Both the position numbers and the translations under genes were made by a program. Below, piece by piece: positions 1 through 6,550 of a DNA stretch of 64,000 bases. How positions within the stretch are numbered: position 1 is the stretch's first letter; each line of letters begins with the position of its first letter. Below the pieces are notes generated by a model. It ran no database searches. It was given only the letters and a program-made list of their open reading frames with translations, and was not told where the DNA came from. Location of the stretch: NCBI GenBank assembly GCA_964416595.1, contig CAYQES010000008.1, forward strand, positions 34,670 through 98,669. Reading direction: 5' to 3'. This DNA comes from JAKFYM01 sp964416595. Its GTDB lineage: Bacteria > Bdellovibrionota > UBA1018 > CAIPTA01.

Positions 1-305
1 CTACCGGAATAAGTAGGAATGCCTACGAGCTGTGAATTAGGATCGCTCGGATCCGAGGGCGCAAAAGTAGAGGTTGGATTATCAACGTTCACTTCCACGT
101 AGGAAACCATGGGCGTGAAATGGGAGCGCTGCTTTTCTTCAAGGCGCGGCAGAGGCGGATTACCCAAAATATTCTGGCCAATCGCTTGCGAGATCCGAAT
201 CCCTAAAATTTGGTCGAATTTAGTGATGGCTTCCGCCCGATCGGAGCGGACGAATAAAACTAGACCCAAAACTAGCGCGAGAAAAAAGGACTTCAGAAAA
301 GGCAC
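1..305 (-). CDS. Partial secreted protein (N-terminal part), hypothetical
   Basis: An open minus-strand frame runs from a GTG at 303-305 off the left edge of the window. It begins with a typical signal peptide: MPFLKSFF, a hydrophobic stretch LALVLGLVLF, then SDRAEA as a plausible cleavage zone. The mature part carries polar, Pro-rich sequence (IGQNILGNPPLPRLEEKQ) and a Ser/Pro/Asp linker (FAPSDPSDPNSQ). A G-rich Shine-Dalgarno-like run sits almost against the GTG. The frame stays open upstream to another GTG near 344, so the exact start is uncertain. No family recognised. Probably exported to the periplasm or outer surface. It is outside the sugar cluster and divergent from nothing nearby. 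Confidence 0.6.
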   Translation of the reverse strand, partial: MPFLKSFFLALVLGLVLFVRSDRAEAITKFDQILGIRISQAIGQNILGNPPLPRLEEKQRSHFTPMVSYVEVNVDNPTSTFAPSDPSDPNSQLVGIPTYSG

Positions 306-381
306 TCCCCCCTTTTTATTGTAAGATCTTTTCCGTGGGGGCACTAGCAAGGATTGCTTGATGAAATTAAATGCTGCTAAA

Positions 382-411
382 CCGGCGTCATTACTCCGTT
401 TATTGCGCCGG
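382..411. terminator. Weak inverted repeat between two minus-strand genes
   Basis: CCGGCG (382-387) and CGCCGG (406-411) are complementary with an 18-base loop. There is no clear T-tract on either side. It lies between the secreted gene at 438-1040 and the partial gene at 1-305, where a terminator would be expected. Only weak support. Confidence 0.25.
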
Positions 412-437
412 CTAGTTACCTATTAAGACGAATCCAA

Positions 438-1040
438 CTATAGAACAATTTGGCAGCCCGTTCCCCAGCCTGGATTAAAATACACAGCACAGGAAAGGGA
501 GCCGTCGGAGTATTGTGGTACTTCATTGCCGTTTTTGTCGATTGTCCAGCCACTGGGAGCAATGCCTGAGGCCTTCATCCCGCGATAAAGAGTTTCCGCG
601 GTAATACCGTGAAAGAAAATATGGCTAGTGCCATTTCCTGAGGATACTTCTCGAAGCTGCGCGAAAGGCAGAACCATATTCATCTGCAAAATGATTTTCT
701 GAGAGCTGGCAGATATATCAGCTCCAGGTGCACCTCCGCCAAAACCATCATCTTCTTTATATTCTAGGATGGCACTAGGATCGTTAGGCAATGAGTAAGA
801 AAAGGAACCATCAGTATTTGTATGCTTCCGAGCTCCGCCAAGCATGTAGTATTTGAGCACATAAGAAAGGGCACCGGTTTTAGGAGAGAAGATAGAAATA
901 TCAAGCGCTCCCTCATGATAGCCTGTAGCGATTTGTAAATTACCACCGCCGCCACCACCAGTGCTGCTATCGCCACCTGCCGCATACGCATTAGCAAAAC
1001 CGGTTAGTAGCATTAGGGACAGTAAAAATGTCTTTTTCAT
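438..1040 (-). CDS. Secreted glycine-rich hypothetical protein
   Basis: 200 residues. The N-terminus is a classic Sec signal peptide: MKK, then hydrophobic FLLSLMLLTGF, ending ANAYAAGG with an Ala-X-Ala cleavage site near residue 20. A short Gly run (about residues 22-34) follows, then a mixed domain with a second Gly-rich loop (about 98-106). Two Cys near the C-terminus could form a disulphide in the periplasm. The start is firm: the transcript reads AAGGAG six bases before the ATG. It is transcribed divergently from the TIGR02147-type gene at 1155, and in Bdellovibrio-like genomes such regulators often sit beside exported proteins. I do not recognise a catalytic family. Function unknown. 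Confidence 0.75.
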   Translation of the reverse strand: MKKTFLLSLMLLTGFANAYAAGGDSSTGGGGGGNLQIATGYHEGALDISIFSPKTGALSYVLKYYMLGGARKHTNTDGSFSYSLPNDPSAILEYKEDDGFGGGAPGADISASSQKIILQMNMVLPFAQLREVSSGNGTSHIFFHGITAETLYRGMKASGIAPSGWTIDKNGNEVPQYSDGSLSCAVYFNPGWGTGCQIVL

Positions 1041-1125
1041 AAAAACTCCTTTGTTTCAATGAAGGCATTTATAATCCAATTTCTCTGCCGCACCACATAA
1101 AATTAGTTAAAATAATCACTTTTCA

Positions 1126-1140
1126 TTAAGTTTTACTTAA
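1126..1140. promoter_or_regulatory. Short perfect dyad in divergent intergenic region
   Basis: TTAAGT-TTT-ACTTAA is a perfect 6-bp dyad in the 114-bp AT-rich space between the divergent genes at 1040 and 1155, 14 bases before the ATG of the TIGR02147 protein. It could be an operator for autoregulation, but this rests only on symmetry and position. Confidence 0.3.
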
Positions 1141-1154
1141 GATAAAACCCGCCC

Positions 1155-1967
1155 ATGAAAACAACTCTTCTAGGGTACGAAAACTATAAAACATATTTAT
1201 TAGACCGCTTAAACGCCAAAGAAGGCCTAGGAAAGGGAGCGCGATCCAGGCTATGCGAGGCCATGCGTTGCCAAGGAGCCTATTTATCCCAAGTACTCAA
1301 AGGATCCGCTCACCTGAGCCCAGAGCAAGCCGATGCGGCAAATCGCTTCTTGGGTCACACTGAAGAAGAGAGCGAATATTTTCTTCTTCTACTGCAATAT
1401 GCCCGGGCAGGCACGGATAACTACCGCGCCTTTGTACAAAGGCTTTTGCAGAAATTCAAAAAAAGACGAGCCTATCTCAAAGAGCGACTCGAACCGCAAG
1501 ACAAAGAACTGAGCTTAGAACAAAAAATCCGCTACTATTCCGCCTGGTACTACGCCGCCATCCATATTTTCACCACGATCCCTGGGGCAGGAAAAATAGA
1601 TATTATCCATAAACGCTTAGGGCTTGAACCTGTACTGGTGGCAAAGGTTTTGGAATTCCTCTTATCTTGCGGGCTCGTAGTAAAAAAGAAAGAAATTTTT
1701 GAGGCCTCAGTGAAGCGCCTCCATATGGATCATGATTCGGATTTGGCCATTGGCAGCCACAGCAGCTGGCGCCTGCGCAGCATGCAATCTTTGAGTGGTG
1801 GGCAAGAAGAAGATCTCCATTATTCTTCTGCAGTCACATTGAGCAAAAAAGATGCGATCCGAATCAGGGAGCAGTTGATCGACAGCCTTGCAGTAGCAAA
1901 GGAAACGATCCGCAATTCGCCGGCGGAAGAGTTGTACTGTTTATCTTTGGATTGGTTTGCGCTTTAG
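1155..1967 (+). CDS. TIGR02147 / DUF4423 family protein (putative regulator)
   Basis: 270 residues. It matches the TIGR02147 family by its opening (a short Tyr-rich segment, YENYKTYLLDRL), an N-terminal helix-turn-helix-like part with SQVLKGSAHLSPEQA (about 47-61), a central segment with YYSAWYYAAIH, and a C-terminal domain ending in a FALS-type strand (YCLSLDWFAL). Members are known mainly from Bdellovibrio relatives and Fibrobacter and are presumed DNA-binding regulators; few have been tested. It is divergent from the secreted gene at 438-1040 and is followed 15 bases later by a small membrane-protein gene. The ATG at 1155 has no strong Shine-Dalgarno sequence. The gene is a useful lineage marker for the window. 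Confidence 0.85.
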   Translation: MKTTLLGYENYKTYLLDRLNAKEGLGKGARSRLCEAMRCQGAYLSQVLKGSAHLSPEQADAANRFLGHTEEESEYFLLLLQYARAGTDNYRAFVQRLLQKFKKRRAYLKERLEPQDKELSLEQKIRYYSAWYYAAIHIFTTIPGAGKIDIIHKRLGLEPVLVAKVLEFLLSCGLVVKKKEIFEASVKRLHMDHDSDLAIGSHSSWRLRSMQSLSGGQEEDLHYSSAVTLSKKDAIRIREQLIDSLAVAKETIRNSPAEELYCLSLDWFAL

Positions 1968-1982
1968 GAATAGTATTACCCT

Positions 1983-2198
1983 ATGAACTTTTCTGTCTCC
2001 GGCCTCCTAGCCGGCCTGCTCTTTGGAGTGTTGGGCGTATATTTTTTCCGGGTGGGCCGCCGAGACGTAAAAACCGATCTTTTGGCGTACGGATTAATCC
2101 TAATGATCTATCCGTTTTTCGTGACAAACGATTGGCTAATCTGGGGCATTGGCGCTGGCGTTACGGCGCTTTGTTTTCGTTCTATTAAGCAGCGCTAA
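1983..2198 (+). CDS. Small two-helix membrane protein
   Basis: 71 residues. The first hydrophobic segment is about residues 5-22 (SGLLAGLLFGVLGVYFF). A basic loop (RVGRRDVK) follows, and a second hydrophobic stretch of about 32-62 can hold one or two further helices. This fits a small inner-membrane protein with the basic loop on the cytoplasmic side. It starts 15 bases after the stop of the TIGR02147 gene, so the two may be cotranscribed. An overlapping longer frame at 1952-2188 has no protein-like character and is a shadow. I recall similar short proteins annotated only as hypothetical in Bdellovibrio relatives. Function unknown. Confidence 0.65.
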   Translation: MNFSVSGLLAGLLFGVLGVYFFRVGRRDVKTDLLAYGLILMIYPFFVTNDWLIWGIGAGVTALCFRSIKQR

Positions 2199-2211
2199 AA
2201 TATCACAATAA

Positions 2212-2229
2212 TTTTTTACTCGTAAAAAA
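2212..2229. terminator. AT-rich hairpin after the small membrane protein
   Basis: TTTTTTAC and GTAAAAAA are perfectly complementary around a 2-base loop, 13 bases after the stop at 2198. The stem is almost all A:T, so it would be a weak bidirectional terminator at best. Confidence 0.3.
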
Positions 2230-2294
2230 TGAACCTCACCGTGCTCAGCGCTCAGCGCACCGAGAACTGTGAACCGGGCACTGCGAACAGATTA

Positions 2295-2469
2295 CTACAA
2301 CATCCCCACACATCTCTCGAGCGTCTCAAGCATATAGCGAATTCGTGGAGCATCAATACCAGGATGAACCCCGATCCAAAAAGAGCGCTTCATGATTTCA
2401 TCGGTATTTTTTAGCTCTCCCACCACCCGGAAATCCACGTCTTGATAAGCGGGTTGGCGAGTTAAGTTC
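2295..2469 (-). pseudogene. Displaced 3' end of an rfbH allele (57 codons)
   Basis: The minus strand reads the last 57 or so codons of RfbH, from NLTRQPAYQD to RCVGML and a TAG stop at 2295-2297. The encoded peptide is identical to the end of the intact RfbH at 5171-6499. At the DNA level I count about 19 mismatches over 170 aligned bases with no gaps (2301-2470 against 5177-5346), so roughly 89% identity, and essentially all differences are synonymous. The homology stops abruptly near 2466. It is therefore a severed end of a second, recently functional rfbH allele rather than a decayed duplicate. The rest of the 2199-2551 gap holds no convincing gene. Confidence 0.85.
2446..2465. repeat. Left copy of 20-bp direct repeat (att-like core)
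   Basis: TAAGCGGGTTGGCGAGTTAA here is identical to 5322-5341 and in the same orientation. It is the last block of homology before the two rfbH 3' ends diverge. Position and orientation fit an attachment-site core bounding the 2.9 kb AbiE island; no integrase gene is visible between the copies. Confidence 0.55.
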
Positions 2470-2496
2470 CTGATCTATGAACATATAAAAATATCA

Positions 2497-2536
2497 GCAA
2501 AAAGAGACATTTTTGTTGAGAAATGTCTCTTTTTGC
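2497..2536. promoter_or_regulatory. Perfect 16-bp inverted repeat upstream of abiEi (putative operator)
   Basis: The arms 2497-2512 (GCAAAAAGAGACATTT) and 2521-2536 are exactly complementary, with an 8-base loop. The repeat ends 15 bases before the ATG chosen for AbiEi (2552). AbiEi proteins are known to repress their own promoter by binding inverted repeats, so this is the natural operator candidate. A terminator is less likely, because the right arm is followed by CCAAATAC with no T-run. Confidence 0.6.
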
Positions 2537-2551
2537 CAAATACTACTGAGT

Positions 2552-3124
2552 ATGACCCGACAACAAGAATCAAAACTCAAAAAGCTTGGCCTTTTCACTC
2601 TGTCTGAGGCTAAAAAAAATGGGATAAGTCACCAAACTCTTTCTCGTCTCGTAAAAGAATATAAAATCCTTCGCATGGGTCGCGGGATCTATCGCCACCC
2701 CAAGGCCTCCGTTAATAGAGAAATTGATTTTCAAGTGGCTTGTATGAAATTTGGCCCCGATTCCGCCGTGGGTGGCCTTTCTGCTCTTTTCTATTACAAC
2801 CTTGCTGAGCAAGTTCCGCAACAAACCTGGGTGCTTGTTCCTCCAGAAAAAAAATCCCGGGAAAAAGGATTCAGGCTTATCCGTACACAAACCCCTCTTA
2901 CTATCGGCATTGTTGAAGGGAATGGCTATCGTATTGTTTCTATGGAACGAGCCATCGCTGAGGGCCTAAAACTCGCCACAAAAATCGGTGAACGCACAGC
3001 CATTAAGGCGGCACGGGAAGCCATCAAGCAAAAAAAAACAACATTAAACAAGATTGGGAAAATAGCTAAAGACCTTGGCCTCGACTCTTATCTAACTAAA
3101 TACTTTGAGGCCATTGTTGCATGA
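2552..3124 (+). CDS. abiEi: AbiEi-family antitoxin (type IV toxin-antitoxin)
   Basis: 190 residues from the ATG at 2552. An earlier TTG at 2513 lies inside the operator hairpin and is unlikely. The N-terminus is a winged-helix DNA-binding region: about residues 10-60, with SHQTLSRLVKEYKILRMGRG followed by a tyrosine-histidine turn, the typical AbiEi N-terminal pattern. The C-terminal AbiEi domain contains VGGLSALFYYNLAEQVP and VVSMERAIAEGL-like sequence (here RIVSMERAIAEG). In the family, this protein neutralises the toxin without needing to bind it stably and represses the operon. Its TGA overlaps the ATG of the toxin gene (ATGA at 3121). The coding DNA is more AT-rich than the sugar genes to the right, fitting acquisition by transfer. 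Confidence 0.85.
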   Translation: MTRQQESKLKKLGLFTLSEAKKNGISHQTLSRLVKEYKILRMGRGIYRHPKASVNREIDFQVACMKFGPDSAVGGLSALFYYNLAEQVPQQTWVLVPPEKKSREKGFRLIRTQTPLTIGIVEGNGYRIVSMERAIAEGLKLATKIGERTAIKAAREAIKQKKTTLNKIGKIAKDLGLDSYLTKYFEAIVA

Positions 3125-3969
3125 CAAAAAAAGCCAAAGGCGAATCTATAAGACAAAAACTTAGCGTCCTTAGCGCCGAATTGGGTGTCAAATATGCTAA
3201 TCTTGAAACTATATTTTTAATTGAGCGATTGGTCGCCCGGTTGGTTTCGAACAAAACTCTTAATCAGCGCCTCGTCTTTAAAGGCGGTTTTGTTGGCCTA
3301 AAAGTGTACGGATCTCCCCGTTACACCGTTGATCTTGATGCCCTTCTAGTAAAATCCAATATTGAATCGACCCTTCAGCTGGTGAAAGAAAAAGCAGAAA
3401 CAGACCTTAACGATGGTGCGTGGTTTCGCTTTGAGGATCAGGTGGACTTGGCTGCCCAAGGGGAATATGGCGGAATCCGCCATGTGTATCGAACGGGAAT
3501 CGGTGAAGTCTTAAAAAATCTCAAAAAAGCCAAAATCGTCAATTTTGACTTGGGCATCGGTGACCCAATCACTCCAGGCCCACAAAACAAAGAAACGCCC
3601 ATGTTATTATCCAATGGTGAAGAACTCAGTTGGTCAGTTTACCCCATTGAGACCATCATCGCAGAAAAGCTCCACGCCCTAATTTCTCATGGTGATCAAA
3701 ACTCACGATCAAAAGATATCTATGATCTAGCGATTTTTCTCCCAAAAGCAAATGCCCCCATACTTCGAGAAGCCATTAAGAAGTGTTTTGAATACCGTAA
3801 GACGGATATGCCAACACGCCTCTCAAACACACTGAAGGAAATTGATACTACAAGACTTAAGGGGGGCTGGGTAAGTGCCGTTGCATCGGTTCCAAATGCC
3901 CCATCATTTCAATCGGCCTTCAATATACTTTTCAACCAAATAGCTAAAATGGAGAAAGGTTTTGGCTAA
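3121..3969 (+). CDS. abiEii: AbiEii/AbiGii-family nucleotidyltransferase toxin
   Basis: 282 residues, starting at the ATGA overlap with abiEi. The DNA polymerase beta-type nucleotidyltransferase core is clear: LVFKGGFVGL (residues 51-60) gives the substrate-binding glycines and RYTVDLDAL (67-75) gives the metal-binding Asp71/Asp73. The family's second conserved block, with IAEKLHAL and RSKDIYDLAIF, lies at about 180-206. AbiEii proteins act in the cytoplasm as GTP-binding or nucleotide-transferring toxins; characterised relatives modify tRNA or arrest growth, giving phage abortive infection. Length is normal for the family. The stop overlaps the TTG start of the next gene by 8 bases, so the transglycosylase-like gene is translationally coupled. 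Confidence 0.88.
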   Translation: MTKKAKGESIRQKLSVLSAELGVKYANLETIFLIERLVARLVSNKTLNQRLVFKGGFVGLKVYGSPRYTVDLDALLVKSNIESTLQLVKEKAETDLNDGAWFRFEDQVDLAAQGEYGGIRHVYRTGIGEVLKNLKKAKIVNFDLGIGDPITPGPQNKETPMLLSNGEELSWSVYPIETIIAEKLHALISHGDQNSRSKDIYDLAIFLPKANAPILREAIKKCFEYRKTDMPTRLSNTLKEIDTTRLKGGWVSAVASVPNAPSFQSAFNILFNQIAKMEKGFG

Positions 3970-4690
3970 AACAAAAAAGAACGCAGCAACCACAAATAAT
4001 ACTTTGGTTAAGCCAAAACCTTCTGAAATGTGCCCGCCAGGGCATCATGTGGTTCTAGGGCACGAGCGCGTTTGCGAATCCGGTACGGTTACTTGGGTAG
4101 ATGCCCATATCAGAAGAAATCGCGGTAAAATCGGACCAGGCCTCCTAAAAGAGAACATGCATTTTCTTTTTTGGAACTCGAAGAAAAAATATTCTTCGTT
4201 GAAAGAAATAAAAGGATATGAGGGCAAGGGAGCAGAATATGACCAGCTCATTCAGTTCTGGCTAGATTATTGGAGATCCCAAGGGATCGAATTTCCAAAC
4301 GACCTTGATCCTTTGATTATCAAAGCAATGATCGCAGTTGAATCGACATTCAATCCACGTGCGGTTACCACATCAAAAATAAGTACTGCCTCTGGGCTTA
4401 TGCAGATTACAGATCAATCACTTCGAATATTAGGTGGGTTTCCGAATAAAAATAAATGGATTGAGATGCGCAATCATCTCATTCATATCGAAAAGTTGGA
4501 TAAACTTGATCCTGTTATAAGCGTCGCCATGGGGACTCGGCTTCTGGGACTGAAATGGTCGCAGATCAAAGATCCCCAAAAAAGAAATATTCGCCAGCTC
4601 ATTAGAAACTATCACTCAAAAGACAAAGGAGGAGATATTTATGCGGAAAAAGTATTGCCACTCTATGAGAAATCTAAAGGGAAAAAATAG
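3962..4690 (+). CDS. Lytic-transglycosylase-like protein, possible peptidoglycan-targeting effector
   Basis: 242 residues from a TTG at 3962, with GGAG and AAAGG just upstream. The N-terminal 60 residues have no signal peptide but an unusual Cys/His motif, CPPGHHVVLGHERVC (24-38), followed by SGTVTWVDAHIRRNRG. The C-terminal part is a goose-lysozyme/SLT fold: AMIAVESTF with the probable catalytic Glu127, then SGLMQIT (144-150), the two classic transglycosylase motifs. This architecture, a non-secretory N-terminal delivery-like domain plus a cell-wall-cleaving domain, is what one would expect of an exported antibacterial effector rather than a housekeeping enzyme. It overlaps abiEii by 8 bases and the next gene by 50 bases, so the four genes behave as one operon. 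The effector role is inference. Confidence 0.7.
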   Translation: MAKTKKNAATTNNTLVKPKPSEMCPPGHHVVLGHERVCESGTVTWVDAHIRRNRGKIGPGLLKENMHFLFWNSKKKYSSLKEIKGYEGKGAEYDQLIQFWLDYWRSQGIEFPNDLDPLIIKAMIAVESTFNPRAVTTSKISTASGLMQITDQSLRILGGFPNKNKWIEMRNHLIHIEKLDKLDPVISVAMGTRLLGLKWSQIKDPQKRNIRQLIRNYHSKDKGGDIYAEKVLPLYEKSKGKK

Positions 4691-5141
4691 CCTCTTGGTT
4701 TTTTTGTTTGGTATATTGTTCTGTTCGATAGTTCGTGCAGATCCTCCTATCGAGGATTTGAGTCGAACATTCCTACAGTTGAGTAATGGAACATGGTTGC
4801 AATTAAGGAAGGGCGACTGGGACAAAAACTATGACACAGTAGAATTTATTTATGGGCGAGGCCGGGGTGATGAGAAAAAAAAGAATATCATTTGGTCTAA
4901 AATTTATGAAACAGATGATGATCGAGCTTGGAACTATGCCTACTTTCTTCGTTTAAAGCGCGGGCGATTCGTCTATGATCTTGACGGCGATGGCAATAAG
5001 GAAGTTGGCGTTGCGACTTACGATATGGGAAATAATATGATCCGACAAATTCTGATTTTTTCCATTCAAAAGGACAAGGTCATTTTTGTTCGTGAACACG
5101 GGCCGTACAATATTGCGGCTGACGAGCCCGTATTTAAATGA
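4641..5141 (+). CDS. Exported hypothetical protein, possible cognate immunity protein
   Basis: 166 residues. The start is well supported by an AAGGAGG Shine-Dalgarno at about 4626, nine bases before the ATG. Residues 1-33 form a long signal peptide with a basic start, hydrophobic LLVFLFGILFCSIV, and an RADPP cleavage zone. The mature part has a short beta-rich region and one calcium-type or FG-GAP-like segment, YDLDGDGNKEVGVATYD (about 112-128). It lies inside the end of the transglycosylase-like gene by 50 bases, a tight link typical of toxin-immunity pairs. A periplasmic protein paired with a peptidoglycan-cleaving protein is consistent with immunity. I do not recognise the family, so the role is inference. 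Confidence 0.6.
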   Translation: MRKKYCHSMRNLKGKNSLLVFLFGILFCSIVRADPPIEDLSRTFLQLSNGTWLQLRKGDWDKNYDTVEFIYGRGRGDEKKKNIIWSKIYETDDDRAWNYAYFLRLKRGRFVYDLDGDGNKEVGVATYDMGNNMIRQILIFSIQKDKVIFVREHGPYNIAADEPVFK

Positions 5142-5170
5142 TTTCTCCACAGATCTCAACCACACTTCAA

Positions 5171-6499
5171 TCAGAGCATCCCCACACAGCGCTCGAGGGT
5201 CTCTAGCATATACCGGATCCGGGGCGCATCAATACCAGGATGCACGCCGATCCAAAAGGAGCGCTTCATGATTTCGTCGGTATTTTTGAGCTCTCCCACC
5301 ACCCGGAAATCCACATCCTGGTAAGCGGGTTGGCGAGTTAAATTTCCGGCGAACAATAAACGAGTTCCAACTTTATTTTCTTCCAGAGCGGCCACAAGTT
5401 TTTCCCGGTTAATGCCTTCGGCCACATGCACGGGAAAACCGAACCAAGAAGGATTGGTGCCCGGGGTAGGTTCCACGGGAATCAAACGTTCGCGCAATTT
5501 GGGAGAAGTTTTCACGCCCTCATAGAGCGCCCGCCAATTGGCCCGGCGGGTTTCGATAAAACCTTGGGCTTTTTTTAATTGCGAGAGCCCTAAAGCCGCC
5601 TGCATATCCGTGGCTTTCAAATTATAGCCCACGTTGGAGTAAGTGTATTTATGATCGTAGCCATCAGGCAAAGTGCCGAGCTGCCAGCCAAAGCGTTTGT
5701 TGCAGGTGTTATCTTTTCCGGGCTCGCACCAACAATCCCGGCCCCAATCCCGCATGCTCTCGGCCACTTTCCGCAAACGTCCATCTTTCGACATCACCGC
5801 TCCACCTTCACCCGTGGTGATGTGGTGGGCAGGGTAAAAACTCAAAGTGGAGAAATCCCCAAAAGATCCCGCAGGAGCCGGGCCTTGGTCCGTGATGATT
5901 TGCGCGCCCAAAGCGTCACAGCAATCCTCGATCAAATACAAATTTTCTTTGGCGCACCACTCGGCGATTTTATCCGCGCGGTAGGGATTGCCCAAGGTAT
6001 GGGCGATAACCACTGCCTTGGTTTTTCCGGGGATAAAAGCTTCCTGCACCATCTCGAGGGTGGCATCCATGGTGGAGAATTCCACGTCCACAAAAACGGG
6101 TTTTAAACCCGTTTGCACGAGGGGATTCACGGTGGTGGGAAAACCCGCAGCCACGGTGATCACTTCGTCGCCCGCTTTTAAACGGGACTTTTTCATGGTT
6201 TCCATCATGGGCGCCGTAAGGGCCGAAATGGCCACGAGGTTTGCAGAGGATCCGCTATTCACGAGAAGCGCATTGGCCTTTCGATTCATCCATTTCGGAA
6301 GCTCGGCCTCAAAATCGCGAGCAAAACGCCCGGCCGTGAGCCAAAGATCCAGGGAAGAATCTACGAGACTCGCGAGATCCTCTTCGTCCATCACCTTCCC
6401 GCTGGGGGGAATATAGGTGGTTCCTGGCACGAAGGGTTTCGGTTGAAAATTGGCGCGAAAATAGGCGCGGGCGGCACTTAAAACGTCTTCACGATTCAT
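5171..6499 (-). CDS. rfbH: RfbH/DdhC-type CDP-4-dehydro-6-deoxyglucose 3-dehydratase (E1)
   Basis: 442 residues. It is a PLP enzyme of the DegT fold in which the usual PLP lysine is replaced by histidine: SFYPAHHITTGEGG (220-233, His225/226), the hallmark of RfbH/E1. It also carries the E1 iron-sulphur ligands: Cys193 or Cys194 in EDCCDALG, then CWC-X7-C at 256, 258 and 266. With a reductase partner it removes the C3 hydroxyl to begin 3,6-dideoxyhexose synthesis; no E3 reductase or RfbF/RfbG is in this window. It is the first sugar gene after the AbiE island and the last of the minus-strand block 5171-8841. Its 3' end has an almost identical detached copy at 2295-2469, so the terminal 57 codons may come from an integrated element. 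Confidence 0.9.
   Translation of the reverse strand: MNREDVLSAARAYFRANFQPKPFVPGTTYIPPSGKVMDEEDLASLVDSSLDLWLTAGRFARDFEAELPKWMNRKANALLVNSGSSANLVAISALTAPMMETMKKSRLKAGDEVITVAAGFPTTVNPLVQTGLKPVFVDVEFSTMDATLEMVQEAFIPGKTKAVVIAHTLGNPYRADKIAEWCAKENLYLIEDCCDALGAQIITDQGPAPAGSFGDFSTLSFYPAHHITTGEGGAVMSKDGRLRKVAESMRDWGRDCWCEPGKDNTCNKRFGWQLGTLPDGYDHKYTYSNVGYNLKATDMQAALGLSQLKKAQGFIETRRANWRALYEGVKTSPKLRERLIPVEPTPGTNPSWFGFPVHVAEGINREKLVAALEENKVGTRLLFAGNLTRQPAYQDVDFRVVGELKNTDEIMKRSFWIGVHPGIDAPRIRYMLETLERCVGML
5322..5341. repeat. Right copy of 20-bp direct repeat inside rfbH
   Basis: This is identical to 2446-2465. It lies about 55 codons before the rfbH stop codon, where the two rfbH 3' ends start to be homologous. 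If the island integrates here, the sequence 5171-5321 would be a replacement 3' end carried by the element, or else the native end. Confidence 0.55.
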
Positions 6500-6550
6500 A
6501 TGGAATTCTTATACACGAAACCCTGGCGGGGCGGTAGTTGCCCCATGCCA

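Noticed and set aside
2229..2414. 61-codon plus-strand open frame
   Set aside because: It is antisense to the displaced rfbH 3' end over half its length, and its peptide has no protein-like character.
2513..2551. Earlier TTG start for AbiEi
   Set aside because: It lies within the loop of the perfect inverted repeat; the ATG at 2552 gives the normal AbiEi N-terminus.
5651..6416. Two overlapping plus-strand frames of 142-151 codons
   Set aside because: Shadows of the rfbH gene on the other strand, with no motif of their own.
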